Positions 26,895 through 36,386 of a stretch of DNA of 62,938 nucleotides are shown here, piece by piece; the stretch's first letter is position 1, and every line of letters starts with the position of its first letter. The stretch covers positions 1 to 62,938 of the forward strand of contig NZ_JAVIXR010000015.1 of NCBI RefSeq assembly GCF_031157525.1, read 5' to 3'. The stretch is from Marinobacter sediminicola (GTDB lineage Bacteria > Pseudomonadota > Gammaproteobacteria > Pseudomonadales > Oleiphilaceae). The position numbers and the translations under genes were made by a program. A model generated the notes under the pieces. That model was not told the origin of the DNA and made no database searches. It saw only the letters and a program-made list of their open reading frames with translations.

Positions 26895-29807
26895 CTAGGC
26901 TGGCGACACCAACATGATTTTCTTCCAGACGGACTGAATGTATCGCCGCTCGCCTGTGAACGCATCACTCGCCACCTGGCTATTAAGATTTTGCAGGGCT
27001 CGTCGGTGAATGCTGGACCGTAAGGCGATATAAGCCTCACGCAGCTTCTCCGCATCGCCCACAGGCAACACCCCAGCCCGACCCAACTCCTCCATTTGCC
27101 GGATGTTGTCAGACCACTGGGTCAGCTCCGGGTGCGCCTCACTCCAGGCCAGCATCAGGTACTGCACCATGAATTCCATATCCACAATGCCGCCCGCATC
27201 GTGCTTTATGTGAAAGGTCTCTTCCCGCTGGCTTTCAGGCGTACCCAGATTGCTGCGCATTTTCTCGCGCATCTCCAGCACCTCCTGCCGCAGGGAATCC
27301 TTGTCACGTTTCTGGCAAAGTATGTCGTGTCGAACCGTCTCAAACGCTGCAATTGTTTGCTTGCTCCCTGCAACGCCTCGGGCCCGAGCCAAGGCTTGAT
27401 GTTCCCACGTCCAGGCGTCGTTGCGCTGGTACTTTTCAAATGCACTCAGGGTACTCACCAACAACCCCGAATTACCCGATGGTCGCAGCCGCATATCGAC
27501 CTCATACAACTGGCCGGAAGGGGTTTGCGCATTCAGGATATGAACAATGCGCTGGCCAAGGCGCGTATAGAACACCACGTTATCAATGGGTTTATCACCA
27601 TCCGTTGCTAACTCTGGGTCTGCAGTGTGAACAAACACCAAGTCAAGATCCGAAGTGTAGCCCAGCTCGATGCCACCGAGTTTTCCGTAGCCAATCACCG
27701 CAAAGTCCGTGCCGCCGCTCGCCCCTTCAGCTTGCCCGGGATACCCATGGCGGGCGACCAGATTGGCGAAAGCAACGTCGACCACATGATCAAGCACCAC
27801 CTCTGCAATCCAGGTGAGATAGTCACTTACCTTCATGAGAGGCAAGGTGCCCTTTAGCTCGGAGGCCGCAACGCGGAGGGTGTGGGCCTTTTTAAAGTGG
27901 CGCAGCGACTCCATCTGGTTTTCCAGATCATCATATGAAATCCGCAGCATTTGCTGACGCAGGTCATCCTGCAACTCTTCTCGCGCCGGCGGGCTGTATA
28001 GACTTTCAGCGTTAAGCAACTCATCCAACAGCAAAGGGGTTTCAGCCAACTGCCGTGCAATCCAAGGGCTGTCGCTACACAGGCTTACCAGTTGCGAGCG
28101 GGCTCCGGGGTTTTCCAGCAATAAAACCATGTAGGCCGTTCGGCGCAAAATCGCTTCAACCAAAAGCAAAACACGGGACAAGGTTTCTGAGGGTTTCTCC
28201 ACTTCGGATAACGCTTCCAGAAGCACCGGCATAAACTGGTTCAGTCGCTTACGCCCCTGCGTCTGCATAGTCTGAACAGTGCGACTGTCACGCAAACTGG
28301 CGAGTAGACCAAGACTGCCCGCTGGATCTTCGTAGCCGTGTTGGTCCAGCCACTCGATATCTGAAGCCTCATCAACTTCCGCCAGCCAAAGTTCACACCA
28401 GCCTTCATCCAGGGTTGTCTGGGCACTGTCTTCGCCTTCCTCTGCGGCAATAATGTTAGCAAAATGGGTTGCTACATTTTCTCGGTGCAGTGCCAAAGCA
28501 TGCTGGCAGCATGGCCAATCGTCGAAGCCCATAATCAGTGCGATGCGCGCTCTTGAAATCTCATCCTCGGGCAGCAGCTGGGTTTGTTTGTCCTCCATGC
28601 CCTGCAGGGCATGCTCAAGGTTGCGAAGAAAAACATAGGCTTCGCGAAGCTCGTTGACTACCCGCGAAGGCAAGAGCTCCAACTCCTCGAGCTCTTTCAG
28701 AATAACCAACAATTCACGCTGTTGAAGCTCTCTGTCGCGGCCGCCACGGATGAGCTGGAACGCCTGAACCACAAATTCGATTTCACGAATACCGCCACTG
28801 CCAAGCTTGATATTATTCTCAAGACCTTGCCTGCGGACTTCGCGACCAATCATCGCCTTCATACTGCGCAGTGACTCAAACGCGCTGAAATCGATGTAGC
28901 GGCGATACACAAAGGGCCGGAGGCTTTCCATCAGAACTTCCCCAGCCTTTCGATCACCCGCTACCACACGTGACTTGACCATGGCGTAACGCTCCCAGTC
29001 TCGCCCCTGATCCTGATAGTAGGTTTCCAGTGCGGCGAAACTCAGTGCAAGCGCACCACTTTGCCCATAAGGGCGCAGGCGCATATCCACACGGAACACA
29101 AAGCCATCAGCGGTGATCTGGTCCAGCGCCTGAATCAAACGCTGCCCAAGCCGGATGAAAAATTGCTGGTTGTCCAATGAGCGCCGGCCACCCCGAGTTT
29201 CGCCTTTGCTGGGAAAGGCAAAAATCAGATCTATATCTGAAGACACATTTAACTCACGGCCGCCCAGCTTGCCCATGCCGATAACAATCAAGGATTGGGG
29301 CGCTTCCGCACCTGTCACCGGATCTACTCCCCAAGGGGTGCCATACTGCTCACAAGCGGCTTCGTTCAGCCAGTCCAGCGCACCCTGAACGCACACCTCA
29401 GCAAATGCACTGGTCGCCGCCATGGTCTCCGCCAGATCAGCCCAACGCAGCAAATCCCGCCAGATAATGCGGAACTGCGCCTCCCGGCGAAAACGGCGCA
29501 AAGCCACATGCAGGCCGGGCTCATCCGTTACTTCCGAAAGGTACTCACTACAGCGTGCCTGAAGATACTCTGGCGTGGTGGGCTCGCTCAGCAATCGCGA
29601 CTCCAACAGAGTGCGCACCTGCTTTGGATGCCGCTCAAGGGTTTGCCGCAAAAACAGACTCCGCGCCATGGCTTGGGCAACAATATCTTCCGACACGTTG
29701 GCATCCGCCAGCAGCCAGCCTGGCAAACCTCCCGGAAAAACCGATGCCCAACTGGCAGAAACATCATCCGCCAACGGCAAAGGAAGGCAATTCCATGGCT
29801 CGGACAT
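26895..29807 (-). CDS. glnE: Bifunctional glutamine synthetase adenylyltransferase/deadenylylase
   Basis: The product has 970 residues and contains both nucleotidyltransferase domains. The first, deadenylylase, has GMGKLGGRELNVSSDIDLIF at residues 177-196; the second, adenylylase, has GYGKLGGIELGYTSDLDLVF around residue 705. It attaches AMP to, or removes it from, the tyrosine of glutamine synthetase according to the PII signal. Its substrate is encoded in this same window (glnA, Tyr396). ATG at 29807 with AGGGG upstream. Confidence 0.96.
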   Translation of the reverse strand: MSEPWNCLPLPLADDVSASWASVFPGGLPGWLLADANVSEDIVAQAMARSLFLRQTLERHPKQVRTLLESRLLSEPTTPEYLQARCSEYLSEVTDEPGLHVALRRFRREAQFRIIWRDLLRWADLAETMAATSAFAEVCVQGALDWLNEAACEQYGTPWGVDPVTGAEAPQSLIVIGMGKLGGRELNVSSDIDLIFAFPSKGETRGGRRSLDNQQFFIRLGQRLIQALDQITADGFVFRVDMRLRPYGQSGALALSFAALETYYQDQGRDWERYAMVKSRVVAGDRKAGEVLMESLRPFVYRRYIDFSAFESLRSMKAMIGREVRRQGLENNIKLGSGGIREIEFVVQAFQLIRGGRDRELQQRELLVILKELEELELLPSRVVNELREAYVFLRNLEHALQGMEDKQTQLLPEDEISRARIALIMGFDDWPCCQHALALHRENVATHFANIIAAEEGEDSAQTTLDEGWCELWLAEVDEASDIEWLDQHGYEDPAGSLGLLASLRDSRTVQTMQTQGRKRLNQFMPVLLEALSEVEKPSETLSRVLLLVEAILRRTAYMVLLLENPGARSQLVSLCSDSPWIARQLAETPLLLDELLNAESLYSPPAREELQDDLRQQMLRISYDDLENQMESLRHFKKAHTLRVAASELKGTLPLMKVSDYLTWIAEVVLDHVVDVAFANLVARHGYPGQAEGASGGTDFAVIGYGKLGGIELGYTSDLDLVFVHTADPELATDGDKPIDNVVFYTRLGQRIVHILNAQTPSGQLYEVDMRLRPSGNSGLLVSTLSAFEKYQRNDAWTWEHQALARARGVAGSKQTIAAFETVRHDILCQKRDKDSLRQEVLEMREKMRSNLGTPESQREETFHIKHDAGGIVDMEFMVQYLMLAWSEAHPELTQWSDNIRQMEELGRAGVLPVGDAEKLREAYIALRSSIHRRALQNLNSQVASDAFTGERRYIQSVWKKIMLVSPA

Positions 29808-29885
29808 AATGCAAACCCCTGTCTCTCTGTTATATTTCCGTTACTGTATAACGAACTTACCCGAGACTGAACAGGCCAACACCGG

Positions 29886-31055
29886 ATGCTGAGAAACCGC
29901 TTCCCCCTCAACGCGGAACATGAAAAAAGCAAAATCCCTATGGGCGGGCTTATCCGGAGGCGGGCAAAAAACCTGTTCATGGTTCTGATCGCGTTGCTGT
30001 CCACCCACATACTGATTATCTGGGCGGTGGAGGAATTAACGCTGTTCGAGTCGCTTTGGATGACCATGACCACCATCGCAACTGTAGGCTATGGCGACTT
30101 CGCACCCGTCACCTACATTGGCAGAATCAGCACCATTTTATTCATATTCGTGGGCGCTATTACATTAATGACGCTGATTGTCAGCGATTTTATCGAGTAC
30201 CGGTTCTACCGCCGGGAACGCATTCTCACCGGACGCTGGATCTATAAAATGAACAACCACATTGTTATTATCAATACCCCGAGACATGGCGGCACCACGT
30301 ACTTCATGCGCTTTGCAACGCAAATCCGGGCCGTGCAGGGCTATGAGAGCATTCCCATCATGCTACTTACCCGGGAATTCCCCAGCGGTTTGCCAGCCGA
30401 GCTGTCCGATTTGGGGATCGTTCATTACCATGGCTCCGGGTTCGATCCCGAAGCATTGAAGGCCGTGCACGCGGGCAGCGCCAAGCACATTGTTGTTCTG
30501 GCTGCTGACGAATCCGACCCACATTCAGACAGCCTCACTTTCGACATATCCCACCGCCTTGGCGAGCTCAATCTGGGCCAGAAAACAACCGTAGAGTGCG
30601 TTACAGACACCAACCGCAGCCGTTACAAAGAACTTGGAGTTCGGGCCGTTATTCGCCCGGTTCGCACCTACCCTGAAATCATGGTGCGCTCTGTAGTGGC
30701 TCCCGGGTCGGAAAAAGTTCTGGAAGACATGTTCAACTACGAGCAAGACCACCCACACCGCTACGACCTGGAACTGGATGATCTTAACTGGGCCGATATT
30801 GTCAGCGCATTGATTCGCCATGGCATTGGTACCGCGCTGGCCTATATCAATCATGACGACGAGGTTATCTGTCACCCGGCCATAACCGAAGAGATTGAGG
30901 GCAAAGGCCTTATCGTGCTGGTCAAATCCAGCGACACGCCGGATCTGGAGGTGGTTAAAGAGGCTCTGGAGCGCTATCGCAAGTTTATGGAAAAATGGAG
31001 AAACATGCAGGAAGATGCGACCATAACCAATACTTCAAACCCTACTACTCACTGA
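29886..31055 (+). CDS. Two-TM potassium channel with cytoplasmic RCK-like domain
   Basis: The product has 389 residues. A transmembrane helix (about 31-48), a pore loop with the K+ selectivity filter TVGYGD (residues 66-71) and a second helix (about 79-101) form a 2TM channel. From residue 117 a cytoplasmic part begins (NNHIVIINTPRHGG) with a later HIVVLAADESDPHSD stretch, like a RCK/TrkA-N domain. The N-terminal glycine-rich nucleotide loop is not the canonical GxGxxG, so the ligand is uncertain. The start at 29886 is plausible; Met19 is an alternative. It is followed 22 bp later by mgtE. Confidence 0.85.
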   Translation: MLRNRFPLNAEHEKSKIPMGGLIRRRAKNLFMVLIALLSTHILIIWAVEELTLFESLWMTMTTIATVGYGDFAPVTYIGRISTILFIFVGAITLMTLIVSDFIEYRFYRRERILTGRWIYKMNNHIVIINTPRHGGTTYFMRFATQIRAVQGYESIPIMLLTREFPSGLPAELSDLGIVHYHGSGFDPEALKAVHAGSAKHIVVLAADESDPHSDSLTFDISHRLGELNLGQKTTVECVTDTNRSRYKELGVRAVIRPVRTYPEIMVRSVVAPGSEKVLEDMFNYEQDHPHRYDLELDDLNWADIVSALIRHGIGTALAYINHDDEVICHPAITEEIEGKGLIVLVKSSDTPDLEVVKEALERYRKFMEKWRNMQEDATITNTSNPTTH

Positions 31056-31077
31056 GCAATTTTCCCAGGCATCGTCT

Positions 31078-32421
31078 ATGGAGTCCGTCCTTTTCCAGCC
31101 GCTGGTAGATGCGCTTGCATCCGGTCAGCCTACGGCCGTTGTTGACGCCGCGAATCTATTCAACGCTGCCGACCTTGCCGAATTTATCGAGCAAAATATT
31201 GAGGGAGAAACAGGCCGCGCTCTGTTTCAGGGCCTCCCTATTGCTCTACGAGCGAAAGTTCTGGGCTATACCAACCCGGACACCCAGCTGCTACTAACCG
31301 AAACAACACCTCTGGCTGAACTGGCATTACTTACCACAGAAATGCCATCGGACGACCGGGTTGATTTTTTCAACCTGCTTGAAGAGCCTCGTCAGAAACA
31401 GCTAATCAAAAAGCTTGATCAGGAAGATCAGGAAGACCTTACCGCGCTTCTGGCATACCCAGAGGGCACGGCTGGCGCTTTGATGAGCACGGATTACGCG
31501 GTGTTTGAGTCCGGCATCACCGCGAATAAAGCCATAGACATCCTGCGCAAAACAGCAGAAAACAAAGAAACCATCTACCAGTCCTACGTGATTAATGAGG
31601 ACCAAGTGCTGATCGGCGTGGTGTCCCTGCGCCGACTGATTATTGCCAAGCCCGACACCGTTATCGACTCCCTGCTCGCCACGGGCCTGGTGACCACGCA
31701 CACGAACACGTCGCAGGACGATGTAGCCAGGCTGATTGCCAAGTACGACCTCCTGGCACTACCCGTTGTAGACGACCACAACCGCCTTGCGGGCATCATC
31801 ACCTACGATGACGCCATGGACGTTATCGAGGCAGAGGCCACGGAAGACATTCACAAAGGCGGGACGGTCAGCAATCTCGATTCAGGCATTACTCTGGCCT
31901 CACCTTTTTCACTCTACCGATCCCGCATCCAGTGGTTAGTTATTCTGGTGTTTGCCAACATCTTCACTGGTGCCGGCATCGCGCATTTTGAAGAGATCAT
32001 AGGCGCTCATCTGGCCTTGCTGTTCTTCATGCCACTCCTGGTTGCCAGCGCTGGCAACGCAGGGGCACAATCCGCCACACTGGTTGTAAGGGGCATCGCA
32101 ACGGGAGATGTGGTAAACCGCGATTGGCTTCGCCTGTTTAATAAAGAGCTACTCGTGGCAACCGCCCTCGGCCTGAGCATGGCGCTGACGGTGTGGGTTG
32201 TAGGCATATTTCGCACGGAGATGGTTATAGCCACAATTGTAGCCATCACCATGATTGCGGTTGTGCTTGCCGGCGGGCTAATAGGCATCCTGCTGCCACT
32301 GCTGCTCAATCGAATGGGCATTGACCCTGCTGCAGCCAGCATTCCGCTTATCACAACCATTGCCGACGTAAGCGGTGTACTGATCTATTTCAGTATCGCC
32401 ACATTGATTTTAGGGGCCTAG
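31078..32421 (+). CDS. mgtE: Magnesium transporter MgtE
   Basis: The product has 447 residues in three parts: an N-terminal MgtE_N domain (about 1-125, helical, YPEGTAGALMSTD at its end), two CBS domains (about 130-250) and five membrane helices (275-447) with ASAGNAGAQSATLVVRGIA as the pore-lining region. It forms dimers in the inner membrane that conduct Mg2+ when cytoplasmic Mg2+ is low. It overlaps the convergent CYTH gene by 12 bp and is probably cotranscribed with the K+ channel gene. Confidence 0.95.
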   Translation: MESVLFQPLVDALASGQPTAVVDAANLFNAADLAEFIEQNIEGETGRALFQGLPIALRAKVLGYTNPDTQLLLTETTPLAELALLTTEMPSDDRVDFFNLLEEPRQKQLIKKLDQEDQEDLTALLAYPEGTAGALMSTDYAVFESGITANKAIDILRKTAENKETIYQSYVINEDQVLIGVVSLRRLIIAKPDTVIDSLLATGLVTTHTNTSQDDVARLIAKYDLLALPVVDDHNRLAGIITYDDAMDVIEAEATEDIHKGGTVSNLDSGITLASPFSLYRSRIQWLVILVFANIFTGAGIAHFEEIIGAHLALLFFMPLLVASAGNAGAQSATLVVRGIATGDVVNRDWLRLFNKELLVATALGLSMALTVWVVGIFRTEMVIATIVAITMIAVVLAGGLIGILLPLLLNRMGIDPAAASIPLITTIADVSGVLIYFSIATLILGA

Positions 32422-33297
32422 CGAGCGCCTTGCTCGATTCGCCAGCAAGCCAAGCTGACATTGACCAAGTTCTGGCTTGTCCAGCAAATCCTCCAAAGAC
32501 TGCCCCTTGGCCAAGGCCTCAACTACTGTGGCAAAGGACTGCCCCAGCCCGGAAGCTTCCGCCTTCACAGCCAGCGCCTGAACATCCAGTCCATCAAGCG
32601 ATACGCTCCCCTGCACAAGCCAGGCATGACTAAGCCGGTGTAAAAGGCGATCAAGGTCATCATGCGTGTCGACCTGTACGTCGTTATCTTCGGCCGTAAC
32701 ATGTATTCCCGCAAGGTAGTAACCCTGCTCAGCCTTACTGATCAGATTCAGAAACACCGGGAATTGCCGGGCGAGCGTTTCTGCCCATACAAGCAGCCTG
32801 GATGGATCGCCCGAGACAAGCTCAAACTCCACTTCGTGCAGCGGCTTTTCCTGTCCGCCAGCGGCGATGACGCCCTCATCTACAGCACATTCAATCACCG
32901 CCTTACCATCGTCCAGCATAATCACTTGGCGGGTAAAATTGGTTTCAAACACCGGCGCTAGCCGCGCCAAATACCCATAATCGCCCAACGAGGTCTCCGC
33001 CAGCAGCCTCAACGAAAGAGAAGGGCCCGAAACTGGCCACTCCCATTCATCGCGGCGGTGCGCGCCGTTCACGAACTCGCCGCGGGTTTTTAGTGTCTGT
33101 ATGTACTGACTACCCGCTTGGCGCACACGAAGAGCGGCTTGCCGACGATTAAGCTCGGCATCAGGGGTGTCGTAATAGCAGTTTGCAAGGGATTTTTTAC
33201 TGCCTGCTCGTGCTTCCGGCTGGGCTTGCAGCCATGCTAGAGCTTCAACTATTACACCCCTGTTGAGGGTGAGCTTAACTTCCAACTCCTGAGCCAT
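32410..33297 (-). CDS. CYTH domain inorganic triphosphatase (YgiF-like)
   Basis: The product has 295 residues. The N-terminal ExExK motif (Glu4, Glu6, Lys8 in ELEVKL) marks a CYTH triphosphate tunnel domain; ALRVRQ, ECAVDEG and LHEVEFELVSGD supply further acidic/basic tunnel residues. Bacterial members hydrolyse inorganic triphosphate or act on small phosphate compounds. In E. coli ygiF adjoins glnE, and here it is about 2.6 kb from glnE. The C-terminal ~90 residues do not form a full CHAD domain. Confidence 0.86.
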   Translation of the reverse strand: MAQELEVKLTLNRGVIVEALAWLQAQPEARAGSKKSLANCYYDTPDAELNRRQAALRVRQAGSQYIQTLKTRGEFVNGAHRRDEWEWPVSGPSLSLRLLAETSLGDYGYLARLAPVFETNFTRQVIMLDDGKAVIECAVDEGVIAAGGQEKPLHEVEFELVSGDPSRLLVWAETLARQFPVFLNLISKAEQGYYLAGIHVTAEDNDVQVDTHDDLDRLLHRLSHAWLVQGSVSLDGLDVQALAVKAEASGLGQSFATVVEALAKGQSLEDLLDKPELGQCQLGLLANRARRSLGP

Positions 33298-33325
33298 AAC
33301 AAAATCGCCATCCGTTTTTAACTAT

Positions 33326-33361
33326 AAAAAAACCGGCGACCTTTCGGTCGCCGGTTTTTTT
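33326..33361 (-). terminator. Rho-independent terminator after the porin gene
   Basis: A strong hairpin with stem ACCGGCGACC / GGTCGCCGGT and TTTC loop is flanked by A-runs on one side and T-runs on the other, so it can end transcription in both directions. It lies 30 bp beyond the porin stop on the minus strand and upstream of the CYTH gene start. Confidence 0.92.
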
Positions 33362-33390
33362 CAAACTGCTTCTAGCTGACGGAAGTCAGA

Positions 33391-34359
33391 TCAGAAGTAG
33401 TAAGTCGCACCAACTGCCAAAGCTGAGGCATCGGTATCTGTCACACCGGTATCAACGTTTGCCAACTGACCTTCAACATAAACATACATGTTGCTAGACA
33501 GGTTGTGCAGGGCTTGCGCACTGATAGTAGAACCTTCGGTTCCCGAGTCAGCGTCAACAAAGCCGTAACCCAGTGCAAAACGATTTGCACCCATGGTGTA
33601 GGTAGCCAACAGGCCAAACGCATCAGCTACATCTTTACGGGTCTGGAAAGAACCGGTCAGGCTCAGATCACCGGCAGCGTATGTTGCACGCAGACCGTAG
33701 GTGTTTTCGTTGTTAACACTTGGACCTGTGCTGCTGTATGAGTTGCCACCGTCGTTGGAGTCCATAGCAACCGCCAGCTCCAGCGAGTCTACAGAGTAAG
33801 TCGCTGCCAACTGGTACGGGTAGGACTTCTTGTTCGAGCGCGCATCGCCGTCACCGTTGATCTGCACGGCACCGCTCAGCGTCAAGCCGCCAAAGCTAGG
33901 GGAGCTGTACTGAACCAGATCGCCTTCGCCTGTATCGTGGCCGGTGTTAGTGCCAGATCCAATAGCTTCCCAGTAGTTGCTGATCTTACTAATCGCGTCT
34001 TCGTAGCGGGAATCGTCGGAACCAACCCAAATCTGGCCGAAGCTATCACCCTTGATACCAATGTAGGCCTCATCAAGAGAGCTGATGCCATTGCTGGCTG
34101 CCTTGTCGTCAGCACCAATTCCTTCCAGCTCAAGCTTGAAAAAGCCGGTAATGCCTGGAGCGACTTCGTGGTTATGGGTCACACCAAGGGTAGAACCGTT
34201 GTCCAAGTGCTCAATGCTGGAGTTGCCGCCGTCCACATCTTGGTACATGACTGCGTACTGAATATTACCGTAAACCGATGGCAGGTTGCTTTCCTGAGCC
34301 ATAGCGGTGCCGGAAAAAGCGACGGCAGCAATAGCTGATGCAATGAGAGTCTTCTTCAT
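33391..34359 (-). CDS. Gram-negative porin (general diffusion type)
   Basis: The product has 322 residues from the ATG at 34359, which follows an AGGAC site; the 13-residue longer frame has no ribosome site. A signal peptide is clear (MKKTLIASAIAAVAFSGTAMA, then QES). The mature protein is a 16-stranded beta-barrel candidate with YGNIQYAVMYQDVDGG at strand 1, alternating polar residues and a C-terminal Phe (ATYYF) used by the BAM complex. It has the OmpC/Porin_4 kind of layout and should form a trimer in the outer membrane. It is followed by a strong terminator. Confidence 0.88.
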   Translation of the reverse strand: MKKTLIASAIAAVAFSGTAMAQESNLPSVYGNIQYAVMYQDVDGGNSSIEHLDNGSTLGVTHNHEVAPGITGFFKLELEGIGADDKAASNGISSLDEAYIGIKGDSFGQIWVGSDDSRYEDAISKISNYWEAIGSGTNTGHDTGEGDLVQYSSPSFGGLTLSGAVQINGDGDARSNKKSYPYQLAATYSVDSLELAVAMDSNDGGNSYSSTGPSVNNENTYGLRATYAAGDLSLTGSFQTRKDVADAFGLLATYTMGANRFALGYGFVDADSGTEGSTISAQALHNLSSNMYVYVEGQLANVDTGVTDTDASALAVGATYYF

Positions 34360-34742
34360 GTTGTATGTCCTTTTGCGAGTTATTTCAGGTTTTAACAACG
34401 GGTTAATCCCGATTTCTATAAGCTGCCCCAGAAAACCGGATGGCTCTTATTTTAGGTTTGCAACATGTCAAATCTATGACAAAGAAGCAACTTTTCTTAT
34501 CATAAAGATCTACGACCAGTCAGCTCTTTATGCTTCAGTCACTTATGGCACACTCTTAATGCGCCGCATGATGACTCACTTTTAATACATGAACGCTTAC
34601 TTTGCAAACATTTCATGTCATTTTTTTAACTCATTTAATGCCAAAAATGCAAATCCTTATTCCATTACAACTTTGGCCTGGGCTCTTCCGCGCTTCGCGT
34701 GCGGGTAAATTAACGTTTGCCTAAACAAGTTTGCAACAACAC
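34360..34742. other. 383-bp porin/dtd intergenic region
   Basis: This AT-rich gap holds the upstream region of the porin on the minus strand. A TTGACA (minus strand, 34471-34466) is a possible -35 box, but only a weak -10 lies at 16 bp. Repeated short motifs such as CATTT/ATTTG and TTTGCAA occur. A small hairpin near 34687-34705 has no T-run. I see no gene, tRNA or known operator. Confidence 0.5.
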
Positions 34743-35189
34743 TCAGCGGGTTGAAAGCATAAAAGTTACCGGCCCGTCATTAATCAGACTTACCTTCATA
34801 TCTGCACCGAACAAACCTTCTCCAACCCTTGCTGCGCCAAGCTCCGCCCGTGCCAGATCAAGGAAGCTGGCATACTGAATTTCTGCCAAATCAGGGGCAG
34901 CAGCACATGAAAATCCAGGACGTGTACCTGAGGAGGTATCTGCAGCAAGTGTAAACTGGGGTACGACAAGCAAGGCGCCACCTGCATCTAACACACTAAG
35001 GTTCATGCGCCCCGCTTCATCAGGAAAGATGCGGTAGGTAAGTATTTTCCGAAGCAACTGTTGTGTTTCATTTTGCCCATCTCCCCGCTCCACACCTAGC
35101 AACACTAAAATACCGGTATCTATGCGCGAAATTTCACGACCGTCGACCTCGACGCTGGCGTTTAACACCCGCTGGACAAGTCCTTTCAT
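34743..35189 (-). CDS. dtd: D-aminoacyl-tRNA deacylase
   Basis: The product has 148 residues, the usual size of Dtd, a cytoplasmic proofreading enzyme that removes D-amino acids from tRNA. Thr80 and the C-terminal cis-proline motif NDGPVTFML are intact. The canonical SQFTL motif reads PQFTL here (Pro77-Gln-Phe-Thr80), so the usual serine is replaced; the neighbours are VV and AAD. The start ATG is at 35189. It lies on the same strand as pip with a 96-bp gap, an order also seen in Pseudomonas. Confidence 0.93.
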   Translation of the reverse strand: MKGLVQRVLNASVEVDGREISRIDTGILVLLGVERGDGQNETQQLLRKILTYRIFPDEAGRMNLSVLDAGGALLVVPQFTLAADTSSGTRPGFSCAAAPDLAEIQYASFLDLARAELGAARVGEGLFGADMKVSLINDGPVTFMLSTR

Positions 35190-35285
35190 CCGGTTTTTTT
35201 ATTAACTCCGGTCAAATGAGAATTACAAACAGGCAAGAGTGTAGCCATGCTTGCGAATTCTCGCAACCCCGACTAACGGCTAGCA

Positions 35286-36248
35286 TCAGCCGGTATTTTT
35301 ATCCGCTCTTGCAATCACCTCATCAACACTCCGCAGAAGCGCATCCACAATGGCAGGCTCGGATGCTGAATGCCCGGCTTCGCGGATGATTCGCAGCTCC
35401 GCTTCGGGCCACGCATTGCTGAGGGCAAGCGCATTATCCAACGGGCACACCATGTCATAGCGGCCATGGACAATAATGGCGGGTATATCCCGAAGCTTGT
35501 GCGCATTTCTTACAATCTGGTTATCTTCCAGAAACGCAGCATTCATGAAATAGTGACACTCGATTCGCGCCAGTGCGATGGCAACATGCGGATGGCCAAA
35601 ATGCTCAACAACCCGCGGATTCGGGTGTAACGTAGCGCAGCGGCCTTCCCACAAAGACCAAGCCTTCGCAGCCTGCATCTGCTCCAATTCGTTAGTGCTG
35701 GTCAGCCTACGGTAATATGCACTTACCATATCGCTGCGCTCTTCCTCAGGTATTGGGGCCTCAAATTCCTGCCAGTAGTCCGGAAACACACGGCTTGCAC
35801 CGTCCTGATAGAACCAGGAAATATCCCGTGGGCGGCACAGAAAAACACCCCGGAGCACAAGCCCTATAACCCGATCAGCATGGGCTTGGGCGTACACAAG
35901 GCTGAGAGTCGAACCCCAACTCCCTCCAAACAACAGCCAGCGCTCAATCCCCAGGAATTCGCGAATGGTTTCCATATCTTGAACCAGCTTGTCGGTGCTG
36001 TTCCCCTCAAGTTCCGCCAGGGGTGTGGAGCGACCAGCTCCGCGCTGATCCACAAGAATGACCCGAAAACGCTCTGCATCAAAGAATCTGCGGTGGTAAT
36101 CCTCGCACCCTCCTCCAGGGCCGCCATGAACAAAGAGAACGGGAATCCCCTCCGGATTGCCACTTTCCTCAACATACAGCTCATGGGGCTCTTCCACCGC
36201 CAGCCGGTGCTTCGCGTATGGTTTGATGTCCGGGTACAGGGTAAGCAT
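35286..36248 (-). CDS. pip: Proline iminopeptidase
   Basis: The product has 320 residues and an alpha/beta-hydrolase fold. HGGPGGG (residues 41-47) is the oxyanion region, GGSWGS contains the nucleophile Ser110, and HGRYDMVCP and EAGHSASE supply Asp and His. It removes N-terminal proline from peptides in the cytoplasm. Length and motif layout match the Pip subfamily. It is upstream of dtd and may be cotranscribed. Confidence 0.93.
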   Translation of the reverse strand: MLTLYPDIKPYAKHRLAVEEPHELYVEESGNPEGIPVLFVHGGPGGGCEDYHRRFFDAERFRVILVDQRGAGRSTPLAELEGNSTDKLVQDMETIREFLGIERWLLFGGSWGSTLSLVYAQAHADRVIGLVLRGVFLCRPRDISWFYQDGASRVFPDYWQEFEAPIPEEERSDMVSAYYRRLTSTNELEQMQAAKAWSLWEGRCATLHPNPRVVEHFGHPHVAIALARIECHYFMNAAFLEDNQIVRNAHKLRDIPAIIVHGRYDMVCPLDNALALSNAWPEAELRIIREAGHSASEPAIVDALLRSVDEVIARADKNTG

Positions 36249-36333
36249 GGGGAGCTCCGCTGATCAGTTTAGGGTCGAAGATAGTGTAGCCGAGATAAGC
36301 GGGCACCGGTTGACTTTGCATATTCCGGAGGCC

Positions 36334-36368
36334 AAAAAAAGGCCGGGGCTGTGTTACCAGCGCCGGCC
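36334..36368 (-). terminator. Rho-independent terminator of typA
   Basis: On the minus strand a GC-rich hairpin (GGCCGGCGCTG / CAGCCCCGGCC with one mismatch, TAACA loop) is followed by seven T residues, 18 bp after the typA stop. Confidence 0.9.
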
Positions 36369-36386
36369 TGATTCAGAACGTAAGCC

